Part shown: positions 7,457-15,862 of the stretch, piece after piece
How the letters are laid out: each line of letters starts with the position of its first letter
How positions within the stretch are numbered: position 1 is the first letter of the stretch
Origin: Halobacteriovorax sp. DA5
GTDB taxonomy: Bacteria; Bdellovibrionota; Bacteriovoracia; Bacteriovoracales; Bacteriovoracaceae
NCBI RefSeq assembly: GCF_002903145.1
Contig: NZ_PPDJ01000001.1
Coordinates: forward strand, 643,925 to 707,924
DNA: 64,000 bases
Reading direction: 5' to 3'
Notes under the pieces: generated by a model
Seen by the model: the letters and a program-made list of their open reading frames with translations, nothing else
What the model was told of the DNA's origin: nothing
Database searches by the model: none
Made by a program: the position numbers and the translations under genes

Positions 7457-10400
7457 ATGAGTCAATATAGAATTCTCAATGGGAATGAGCTAATCATTCA
7501 AGGTGCTCTTGAAGCTGGTTTTAATCTTTATACTGGATATCCAGGATCACCGTTAGCAGATTATTTTAATATCTTATATAGCAAGAAAAAAGAGTTTCAC
7601 GAAAAAGGTATCCGTGTTGTTATTGCAAACTCGGAGGCCAATGCAGCGGCCATGGCCAGTGGAGTAAAACAAGCGGGACGTGACTGTATTGTTGCCATGA
7701 AATCAATGGGACTTCATGTTGCAAGTGATGCTTTATCCGTTGGTAACTTTGCCAATCCTGCGAGACCTAAGATAGTCGATGGAAAGGAAGTTTATCCTGC
7801 TACTGTTATTTGTGTTGGAGATGACCCTTGGTCGATGTCCACTTCAACTGCAGCTGATTCAAGATATCTTTTTAAGCATCTTCATATGTCTTTTCTAGAA
7901 CCTTCAAATCCTAAAGAGTTAAAAGACTGGATTGCTAAGGCAAAAGAAATTTCTTCTAAAACAAGTTTATATCAAGGATTACTTCTAACGACTTTTCTTG
8001 CTGAAGGTGGTGGAAGAGTTGAGTGCTTTGACGAGGCCCCGATTGATGGCAATTTAATCGATATCGATCCTTCAACTTTTGATCTTCAAAAAAATGTAAT
8101 GGTTCCACCAAATTCTCTACTTGCTGATGTGAGTATGATTAAAGAGCGCTTTCCAAAACTTCAAAGTGTACTTAAAGAGATGGCCCTTGATCAAGTTTTT
8201 GGAAAATCGAACGCAGATATTGGCTTTATCTCAAGTGGTGTTATTTTTGAAACACTTAAACAATGCTTAGAAGAAGGTGAGTATCTTGATCACTTCTCTT
8301 TATATAAAGTTGCTTCTTCATTTCCACTTGTTGATGACATCTTAGTACCTTACTTAAAGGGCTTGAAGAAGCTTGTTGTGGTTGAAGAAAAGCGAGGTTT
8401 CTTAGAGGGGGAGATTCGCTCTCTTTGTCAGAAACATGGACTTATTCTTGATATCGTAGGAAAGGACTTTAAAGATGGTGATGGCTTTCCTGCATTTGGT
8501 GGGCTTAGTTATGAGATCATCAGTGAAAAACTTGAAGCACTGAAAGACTATCTTGAAATTGGCCAATGTAAGTCATTGGCATTCGAAGAAAGAAATTTCG
8601 GAGAGATTCTTCCAAAAAGACTTCCGACTTTTTGTCCAGGTTGTCCACACCGTGAGACTCTTTCTCTTTTAAAAGATCTTCGTCGTTGGCTAAAGGCCCA
8701 AGATATTGACCTTATCACTCACGGTGATGTTGGTTGCTATTCGCTTTCATTCCTACCTCCGTTTGGAGAGATGCATAACTTATCTGCAATGGGGCAAGGT
8801 GGTGCTCTTGGAGCTGGGATGGATCTTTTTACAAAGAATCCTTCTGTTGTCTTGATGGGTGACTCAACTTTCTTTCACTCAGGCCTTACTGATATTTCAA
8901 ATTCAGTTCAAGCTGATCACGATATTACTTATATTCTTTTAGATAATGATAATACGGCTATGACTGGGCACCAGATGACTCCTGCTTCTCAAGTTAACGT
9001 AGAGGGAAGTAAGAGGCCAAAGCAAGATATGTTAAATATCGTTCAAAACCTTGGTGTTAAGGTGGCCAAGGAAGTTAACCCTTCTGATCGCTACTTTTAC
9101 CAAAACCTTATGCGTGAATTTGTTGTACAAAAAGGCGTTAAGGTTATTATTTCAAATAAAGAATGTTCTCTTACTTACCAAGCAAAGGTAAGAGCTAAAG
9201 AGAGGGGACAAATTAAAGATAAGGGTGTGCTAGCGCAAAAGACTTTTTATCAAATTAATACTTCTGCTTGTGAAGATTGCCGCGTTTGTATTGAAGAGAC
9301 AGGTTGTCCTGGATTAACTCAAGTGATGGATGCTTACGGAACTAAGATGGCAATTGACCCTACTATTTGTGTGGCCGATAGTTATTGTACAAAAATGAAG
9401 GCCTGCCCTAGTTTTGAGAAAGTTGTCGTTAAGGGTTATCACCCGACAATGTATCGAGATAGTGATCTTTCTCACTTAACATACGATCTTAAAGAGTTTG
9501 AAACGAAGAAGACATTTGATGCCATTGCTAGTGGAGACACTTGGCGAATGGTTGTAACAGGTGTTGGTGGTTCAGGGATTACTACAATCTCTAAAATTAT
9601 TGCAAATGCATGTGTTGAAATGGCCGGCCGTAATGATCTTGATTTTAAATTTATGGATCAAAAGGGCCTTGCTCAAAGAAATGGAAATGTAACTGGGCAT
9701 ATGTCGATTTGCCACAAAGATAAGTCAATGGGAGCGGTTACTCCACGTGGTGGATCTGATGTACTCTTAAGCCCTGACCTTTTAGATGGTATTGGACAAC
9801 TTGGATTTCTAAAGACTGAAAATGCTGTTGCAATTTTTGATGATTCGTATCAAGTGCCTCTTTCAATTCTTCTTGATAAGGGGGAGAGTGAAGAAAGTTT
9901 AACTAGAGCTAAGCTTATTGAAAAAGTTAGAAGTAAAGGTGATGACAGAATTATTCTTGTGCCACTTAAGAAGTGGTGTGATCTCTTCTTTGGTAAAGCG
10001 GTCTATGCTTCAAGTATGATTCTCGGTTATGCATTTCAATTAGGTCTTGTTCCATTTGGTGAAGATGATCTTCTTGGGGCCTTAAAGAAGTCGATGAAGC
10101 CTGCAGAAATTGAAAATAATATTGCTTCGTTTAAGCTTGGGCGAGAAATGGCTTCTCTTGGAACTGAAGCTTTTGAAGCTAAGTATAAGAATCTTGTCGT
10201 AAAGAACAAGGACCCTCTCGATTTAGCAATCGAGTCTGTAAAGGCGTCACTACTTCCTTGGCATAATTCTACTTATATTATTAATAAATTTAGACAACAT
10301 CTTGATCAAGCAATTGTTGATATTAACTGGATGAGTCGCAAGGACTTAATTCAGATCATTCACGATCAGTATATTTATAATCGCGGTAAAGAGACGACAG

Positions 10401-10894
10401 AGTTTATTTCTGGGGCCAGAGCAGTGGGAACTATTGTTGATGAAGAAAATAAAGTTCTTGCTACACGTGTTCTTGCTAAGACATTTATCGTTAAAGATGA
10501 AGTCATGGTTGCTCACTTAATGCTTTCTCCTTTTTTAAAGCAAATGGAAGAGAGCATCTATAGCTTCCTTGGAAAGTCTTATACTAAAGAGAGAATTAAC
10601 CGTCCTTCATTTGATATCTTTGGAAAGAAGATTGAATTTGATATTTCGCCAAAAGATTGGCAATTAAAAATTATGAGACACTTTAGAATCTTACGTTCTG
10701 TGCTGCCTGCTTGGCATGCAAAAGAAAGAGAGATTGGTTCTAAGGTAAGAAATTACTTATTTAACGGTATCCAAAAAATTGAAGCGAAGAATAGTCAATA
10801 TCACGCCCTTAAGCTTCTCGATAATATTAAAGGTTACAGGGAAGTTCGCTACACTAATGCGCAAAGAGTATTTAAAGAGTTGGAGATCAATTGA
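7457..10894 (+). CDS. Fused indolepyruvate (2-oxoacid):ferredoxin oxidoreductase
   Basis: A 1145-aa single-chain enzyme. It has an N-terminal pyrimidine-binding domain (GYPGSPLADYF, SEANAAAMASG) and a thiamine-diphosphate domain at about residues 390-560 (FCPGCPHRETLS, GDVGCYSL, LMGDSTFFHSGLTDI, LDNDNTAMTGHQMTP). An iron-sulfur segment follows near 605-660 (CEDCRVCIEETGC, then CVADSYC...ACP), and from about 700 a gamma domain (GVGGSGITTISKI, DQKGLAQRNGNV). This fused form is known from proteobacteria and oxidatively decarboxylates aryl-pyruvates to aryl-acetyl-CoA with ferredoxin. With HPPD and the Paa genes nearby, phenylpyruvate to phenylacetyl-CoA is a likely role. GAGGAATT precedes the ATG. 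Its stop overlaps the next gene's start. Confidence 0.94.
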   Translation: MSQYRILNGNELIIQGALEAGFNLYTGYPGSPLADYFNILYSKKKEFHEKGIRVVIANSEANAAAMASGVKQAGRDCIVAMKSMGLHVASDALSVGNFANPARPKIVDGKEVYPATVICVGDDPWSMSTSTAADSRYLFKHLHMSFLEPSNPKELKDWIAKAKEISSKTSLYQGLLLTTFLAEGGGRVECFDEAPIDGNLIDIDPSTFDLQKNVMVPPNSLLADVSMIKERFPKLQSVLKEMALDQVFGKSNADIGFISSGVIFETLKQCLEEGEYLDHFSLYKVASSFPLVDDILVPYLKGLKKLVVVEEKRGFLEGEIRSLCQKHGLILDIVGKDFKDGDGFPAFGGLSYEIISEKLEALKDYLEIGQCKSLAFEERNFGEILPKRLPTFCPGCPHRETLSLLKDLRRWLKAQDIDLITHGDVGCYSLSFLPPFGEMHNLSAMGQGGALGAGMDLFTKNPSVVLMGDSTFFHSGLTDISNSVQADHDITYILLDNDNTAMTGHQMTPASQVNVEGSKRPKQDMLNIVQNLGVKVAKEVNPSDRYFYQNLMREFVVQKGVKVIISNKECSLTYQAKVRAKERGQIKDKGVLAQKTFYQINTSACEDCRVCIEETGCPGLTQVMDAYGTKMAIDPTICVADSYCTKMKACPSFEKVVVKGYHPTMYRDSDLSHLTYDLKEFETKKTFDAIASGDTWRMVVTGVGGSGITTISKIIANACVEMAGRNDLDFKFMDQKGLAQRNGNVTGHMSICHKDKSMGAVTPRGGSDVLLSPDLLDGIGQLGFLKTENAVAIFDDSYQVPLSILLDKGESEESLTRAKLIEKVRSKGDDRIILVPLKKWCDLFFGKAVYASSMILGYAFQLGLVPFGEDDLLGALKKSMKPAEIENNIASFKLGREMASLGTEAFEAKYKNLVVKNKDPLDLAIESVKASLLPWHNSTYIINKFRQHLDQAIVDINWMSRKDLIQIIHDQYIYNRGKETTEFISGARAVGTIVDEENKVLATRVLAKTFIVKDEVMVAHLMLSPFLKQMEESIYSFLGKSYTKERINRPSFDIFGKKIEFDISPKDWQLKIMRHFRILRSVLPAWHAKEREIGSKVRNYLFNGIQKIEAKNSQYHALKLLDNIKGYREVRYTNAQRVFKELEIN

Positions 10895-12228
10895 AGCAAT
10901 CAGTTTCAGCAATATTTATCTGTGAGGACCAAGTCCTTATTATGAAGAGACAAAACTATCTGAGAGCATTTCCTGGCTACTCTTCTTTTCCTGGAGGAAA
11001 AGTTGATGAAGAGGATGTGCTCAATGGTGGAGATGATTACCTTCTCTTTGCTCTTAAAAGAGAGATCCAAGAGGAGCTTCATATAAATATTGATGAACTA
11101 TTAAAGTCAGGTCACATACTTGATGTTAAGCAATACGCTTTAGCAGTCACTCCTGACTTTAATCCACATCGATTTGAGAATTATTACTTCAAGGTTTTTA
11201 TTAAAGATAAGAGTGCTCTTGAAGAAATTAATTTTCACTTTGACGAGGGAGAAATTGCCAAGGCAACGTGGATGAATTGTCACGAGGCCTTTACTGAATA
11301 TAAGAAAGGACATCTCTTGGTTGTTCCTCCTATGATTACAATTCTTAAAGACCTTGATCGTGATATTAATTCTCTTGATTTCCTTGATGCTAACTTGAAG
11401 TATGATGGAGATTTGCAGGTTCCAATGATTGAGCCTTTATTTGGCCTACGTCAATACATGCCTCTTTCACATACTTTTCCTCCAGCAAATCGTACGAATT
11501 GTTTTGTCATTGGAGATGATAATGGAAAGAAAATTGTTATCGATCCATCTCCTAAGAATGAAGAAGAACTAGAAAAGCTAATTTATGGCCTAAAGGAACA
11601 TGATCTTAGTGAGATATTTCTTACTCATCACCATCCTGATCATCACGAGTTTAGTCGTGAATTAGCAAAGATATTAAAACTACCTTTTTCTATGTCCGAA
11701 GGTACTTATGAACATCTTTTAGGAGACTTTGGGCAGGATTATTTTGATGGCCATGAAGTAAAGTTCTATGATGATGGCGATATTGTGACAACGTCATGTG
11801 GCCATGAAGTAAAGCTAGTTACGACTGGTGGCCATGCTTTTGGTCAGAGCTCACTTCTTCGTGCTGACGGCTCATGGATGATTGTATCTGATCTTATTCA
11901 AACAATTGGAACAGTTACAATTAGTGGCCGAGGCTCAGATATGAGAGAATATTTTCACTCTCTTACTAATGTAATCAATCTAGATCCACAAGTTGTAATG
12001 CCTTCACATGGAATTTGTCTTGGTGGAACAAATAAAATTAAGCAAACTCTTGATCATCGAATTGAAAGAGAGAATCAAATCCGTGCTTGCTTGGAAGAAG
12101 GCAAGAGTCGTGAAGAGATTTTTCAATCAATATACCCAGATCTTCCTGAAAGATTACATAAGTACGCCTATGCTACGATTGATTCCCACTTAGATAAATT
12201 AACTAAGTATGGGCCAGGACTTTGCTAA
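10891..12228 (+). CDS. NUDIX hydrolase - metallo-beta-lactamase fold fusion protein
   Basis: A 445-aa fusion. Residues 1-150 are a NUDIX domain: FPGGKVDEED, then KREIQEELHI after about eight extra residues inside the box, an arrangement I recall from NUDT19-type CoA diphosphatases. Residues of about 185-445 are a metallo-beta-lactamase hydrolase: TNCFVIGDD, VIDPSPKN, the metal motif THHHPDHHE near residue 246, GGHAFGQSS, VSDLIQT and PSHGICLGG. The C-terminal helical part resembles LACTB2-like proteins. The start is TTG, overlapping the TGA of the oxidoreductase gene, so translation is coupled. Activity on CoA thioesters or nucleotides made by the upstream pathway is my inference; substrates are unknown. 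Confidence 0.88.
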   Translation: MKQSVSAIFICEDQVLIMKRQNYLRAFPGYSSFPGGKVDEEDVLNGGDDYLLFALKREIQEELHINIDELLKSGHILDVKQYALAVTPDFNPHRFENYYFKVFIKDKSALEEINFHFDEGEIAKATWMNCHEAFTEYKKGHLLVVPPMITILKDLDRDINSLDFLDANLKYDGDLQVPMIEPLFGLRQYMPLSHTFPPANRTNCFVIGDDNGKKIVIDPSPKNEEELEKLIYGLKEHDLSEIFLTHHHPDHHEFSRELAKILKLPFSMSEGTYEHLLGDFGQDYFDGHEVKFYDDGDIVTTSCGHEVKLVTTGGHAFGQSSLLRADGSWMIVSDLIQTIGTVTISGRGSDMREYFHSLTNVINLDPQVVMPSHGICLGGTNKIKQTLDHRIERENQIRACLEEGKSREEIFQSIYPDLPERLHKYAYATIDSHLDKLTKYGPGLC

Positions 12229-12484
12229 AAAGCAAAATTTATTGGCACAATTAATTGCTCAAAATTTAGTGATTAGGATTTTTACAGCTAAGATTTATTC
12301 TTTAATATTAATAGGTTAATCCATGGTTCAAAATTATCTTTAGTATAATTCATTAAAATTATTCACTCATATCCTTTCTCAAGTGAAAATAAGCTAGGGG
12401 AGTGGTCAACTTTATTGTCGGCAAAGTAAAGAAATAAAACTTATTAACCGATAAATTAAGAAGATTAATCTATGTGAGGAAGAA

Positions 12485-15400
12485 ATGAAAGTTGTTAAAT
12501 CATCGATTATCCTATTATTCACGATTAACTCAACTTATGCCAATGGCAATATTGGTTTATTGCAAAATGATCCATTGTTACCAGACGGTGCAGTATTGAT
12601 CGGCAATGGTATGGTTATGGGAACAGGCGCTGGTGTTGGCATTGATAATATATCGATGGGATTAGTTGAACAAGTTAGTGACTATGCGAAAAAGAGTGTT
12701 GATATCGAACAGTCACTACGCCGTAAACGTCTTCAATTCTTCGAAAACCCAGATAAGTTTTCTAATAGAGTTGCACCTATTAGATATGATGCAAACTTTA
12801 TTACTTCGGGATTTATGAGTCCTATTCTATTAGATGGTGATTCACAAATGAGTGACTTTGATCCCGAAGGAGATGCAATTAGCTTAGTAGGGGAAGACAC
12901 AAATAAACAGCCATCCGCTACTTTAAATTTTAAAATTGGAAATTATGTATCGACGAGCTATTTATATTCATCTCCAAGAGCGTCCCTTTTTAATAGTGGC
13001 TGGAGTACTCCCGTCAGTGAAGGATGGGGTTCTTCAAGCTATGATTTTTATCAAAGCTATAAACCATGCCCTGGAAATAAGGCCTTAACTGATGGACTAG
13101 GCGATAGTGCTCAATTCTTAGAAAGCTTTATGTATAAACTTGATACTCGTTTTATGGGGTGCTCTGATGAGTATTTAACAGTTGTTGATGATGGCTATAA
13201 TTTAAAGCCAATGATTGATACTAAGAAATTTTGTAAGTGTGCTAGCGAAATTTCACATGAAGATAATGTTGAAGAACAGATTGAAAATAAAGATGTTCTC
13301 GATGACTTTGCTGATAAGCTCTATGGAAAGCTTCTTGCTCACCGAATGAAGAACTTTGCAGAGTTTTTAGAGCGTTCAAAAGGTCGTTTTGATGAATTTG
13401 AAAAAGGTAAAGATTCAGTCGACTCATATAGCTGTTCTAGCAAGAACGTTGAGGCCCTTAGTAAAAAGTTAAAGGGATGTTTTGGTGGAAGTGCTGCAAT
13501 CGCAATTGATAAAGCGTTAGAACTTGATGGGACAAAAGATTCAAGAGGTTTCTTCTCCAGCCTTATTCCTTTAGGAGAGTCTGGTAAATTAGGACGATCA
13601 AAAGATCGTATGGCCCAGCTTTTCTCAAAGGTTAATGAGAAAACGATATCTAAGCCAGCTTACGAAAAGGGTGAAGACCAAAAAGTTAAGGAATTTGCTG
13701 AGATCTTTATTTTACAATATGAAAAGCATAGTAAGGATATACTTGGTTTTCCTCGCTCTTATGTTGATGAGTTAAATGCCTATATTCAAAGTGACCCTGT
13801 TATGCTTGGTGCATACCTAGACTTCAAAAAGAATGAGCTTGAAGTTATGGATAGTATTCTTAAAGCTAAGGCCAGTGATGAAAATAGAAGAGCTATCAAT
13901 AGCTATGTGAGATTAGATCAGCAGTATCTTTCTCAAGTTCAAGAAGATATGCTACAGCTTCAATTTGCAACATCAATCTTTTCTAAAACACTACCTCGTC
14001 TTATTGACGGTTCTTCTAAGGCAACTATTGCACAAATTTCTAAGGCATTTAATGATCTTGAAATGGGTAATGAAGAAGGTGTTAAGGCAATGGGGGATAT
14101 CTATAGCGTAATGAAAGAACAACATGAACAAGAGCTTAGGCTTTCATGTCGTGATCAAATTATGTTCTTAGAGGAATCTTGTAATGAGGACAATGCTCAA
14201 GAGGTAATGTCTTCTGTATCTACTGAGGAATTTATTGCTATTAATGATAGTGTTGATGGTGTTAATTCTGAAGATGTTTCGATAAACGCTAAAAAATACT
14301 GTGTCGCTATGAATAAGGGGTTATTTAAAGACTCTGAAAGAACGGTTTTAAGCGTTGAGGTAGCATCGCAGTCAGTTGTTGATGAAATTAGGTCTGTCTA
14401 TGATCCATCAAGTGATATTGCTTCAAAAAGAAAAAGTAATGATGAAAATAATGTTGCAAATGGTGCACTTGGTGGCTTTACTGAAAGAGCAAATACAGCA
14501 GGACAAATTATCAGTAATGGACAACAGGATGCTTCAGGAGTTGCAGGCGATGGTAGCTCAAGTGAGTATAACTTTGATGAAGCGGCTCAATTTTTAGAAA
14601 GCTATAATAGTTCAAACTCTTCATTACCATCTAATAGTTTTGCAAGTTCGAATGTTATTGATAACAACTCTCTGCAATCAATGATTCAAAATCCGTCAAC
14701 ATCTGTTAAGTCTCTTGAAGATGTGAAAATAAGAGTTGAGGATGAAGCCGAGGCAATTGCGAAAGAGCTTGAAGAGAACCGAAACTCTACAGCTGTTTCT
14801 ACTGATGAAGCGAGTCAGAGTGCGGAGCTTAGAGCTGAGCTTGCTGCACTTAAAGCACAAATAGCAGAGCTTAATACTGCTATAACTGCAAAGTCTGAAA
14901 AACCTATTGATGAAGATGATCCTGAAAGAGAAAAGCGTATTGCAGCTCAAAGAAATAAAGTAATGTCTAATATAGCTGCAAGTAGTGGTTTTGGTGGAGG
15001 TCGTCGAGATGCGGCACCTGCAGGAAATACTAGAGCTGTACAGCAGGCGTCTAGTGGATCGAGTATTCCTTCAAATCTTTCTGCTGGAGCTGGAGGCAGT
15101 TCTTCATCGGCCGGTACAGGAATTAGTGCGATCAATCGACTAGGTGCAACTGGTGGACTAGGACTTACAGCAGGCTCTTCTTCACGTGCTTCTTCTGGAG
15201 CAGTAGCAGGTGATAATATTGCTAAAAGTGATCAACGCTTAGTTGCAAAAGCTATTGCTGAAGGGAATAACAGTGTTGTTCTTGCCGATGGCCGTGTCTA
15301 TTATATTGGTCATGATGAAGATGGAAATGTGATTCTTTCTGAAACAGCAGAAGAAGTATTAGCTGGTGTGACGAGTCCTGAGCAAGAAGGACCTCAACTT

Positions 15401-15523
15401 CCTACTCCTAAGGCCGAAGACGGTCCTAAGCGTGAAATTGCTTCTGAAGGTGAAGAAGTAAAAGTTCCTGGCGAGGATAGTATTTATACTAAGTTCTTAA
15501 ATGCCGCAGAAATCAACGAATAG
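12485..15523 (+). CDS. Large secreted Cys-scaffold protein A (unknown function)
   Basis: 1012 residues with a signal peptide (MKVVKSSIILLFTINSTYA) and a strong ribosome-binding site GTGAGGAAG before ATG 12485. The middle has ordered cysteine pairs: YKPCPGN, FMGCSDE, KFCKCASE, YSCSSKN...KGCFG, LSCRDQI...ESCNED and KKYCVAMNKG. From about 640 on it is low-complexity (Ser/Asn/Gln), then a heptad-like helix (ELRAELAALKAQIAEL) and a Gly/Ser/Ala-rich region. It ends in a conserved module (VVLADGRVYYIGHDEDGNV, REIASEGE, DSIYTKFLNAAEINE). It is a paralogue of the next gene and shares its cysteine pattern with the interrupted gene at 34293. No known domain recognised; probably cell-surface or exported. 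Confidence 0.85.
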   Translation: MKVVKSSIILLFTINSTYANGNIGLLQNDPLLPDGAVLIGNGMVMGTGAGVGIDNISMGLVEQVSDYAKKSVDIEQSLRRKRLQFFENPDKFSNRVAPIRYDANFITSGFMSPILLDGDSQMSDFDPEGDAISLVGEDTNKQPSATLNFKIGNYVSTSYLYSSPRASLFNSGWSTPVSEGWGSSSYDFYQSYKPCPGNKALTDGLGDSAQFLESFMYKLDTRFMGCSDEYLTVVDDGYNLKPMIDTKKFCKCASEISHEDNVEEQIENKDVLDDFADKLYGKLLAHRMKNFAEFLERSKGRFDEFEKGKDSVDSYSCSSKNVEALSKKLKGCFGGSAAIAIDKALELDGTKDSRGFFSSLIPLGESGKLGRSKDRMAQLFSKVNEKTISKPAYEKGEDQKVKEFAEIFILQYEKHSKDILGFPRSYVDELNAYIQSDPVMLGAYLDFKKNELEVMDSILKAKASDENRRAINSYVRLDQQYLSQVQEDMLQLQFATSIFSKTLPRLIDGSSKATIAQISKAFNDLEMGNEEGVKAMGDIYSVMKEQHEQELRLSCRDQIMFLEESCNEDNAQEVMSSVSTEEFIAINDSVDGVNSEDVSINAKKYCVAMNKGLFKDSERTVLSVEVASQSVVDEIRSVYDPSSDIASKRKSNDENNVANGALGGFTERANTAGQIISNGQQDASGVAGDGSSSEYNFDEAAQFLESYNSSNSSLPSNSFASSNVIDNNSLQSMIQNPSTSVKSLEDVKIRVEDEAEAIAKELEENRNSTAVSTDEASQSAELRAELAALKAQIAELNTAITAKSEKPIDEDDPEREKRIAAQRNKVMSNIAASSGFGGGRRDAAPAGNTRAVQQASSGSSIPSNLSAGAGGSSSSAGTGISAINRLGATGGLGLTAGSSSRASSGAVAGDNIAKSDQRLVAKAIAEGNNSVVLADGRVYYIGHDEDGNVILSETAEEVLAGVTSPEQEGPQLPTPKAEDGPKREIASEGEEVKVPGEDSIYTKFLNAAEINE

Positions 15524-15862
15524 AATTATCAATAAATTCACATATAGAAAAGACCAGCAATAGCTGGTCTTTTTTATTTTTTTTTACTTTTTTTTGAAAA
15601 TAGAAAGTGTTGAAACGACGACTATTATTGGCGCAAGGAGATTTTGTTGTTTAGTCGCTATTTATTTATTTTTAAACAGTTGTACACGTGAATTCAGTGA
15701 GTTTGCTCACCTCATAATTAAGTTATTTGTAGTGTGTTTAGAAAATATATTTTTAGCGTCCATAATATATTGAAGAAAGGAAGGGGCACAATAAGTTTTG
15801 GTCACTTAAGAGAATTCTTAATGCCACCGATAGACAAATTGGATCAGGTATCCGGGACGGAA
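15524..15862 (+). promoter_or_regulatory. 339-base intergenic segment: terminator of the upstream gene, then leader of the downstream gene
   Basis: It contains a clear intrinsic terminator at 15548-15577, then AT-rich sequence with a short GTGAG/CTCAC hairpin near 15699-15712. The same frame as the downstream gene is open from 15734, which would add 43 residues before the signal peptide. I reject that extension because the residues are charged and GGGACGGAA directly precedes ATG 15863. The promoter of the downstream gene should be here, but no box is convincing by eye. Confidence 0.5.
15548..15577 (+). terminator. Intrinsic terminator after secreted protein A
   Basis: Stem AGACCAGC / GCTGGTCT (15551-15558 and 15563-15570) with loop AATA, extended by A-T pairs and followed by TTTTTATTTTTTTTT. 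It lies 25 bases after the stop codon. Confidence 0.92.

Noticed and set aside
15734..15862. N-terminal extension of secreted protein B
   Set aside because: It would place 43 charged residues before a perfect signal peptide, while ATG 15863 has a close purine-rich ribosome-binding site.
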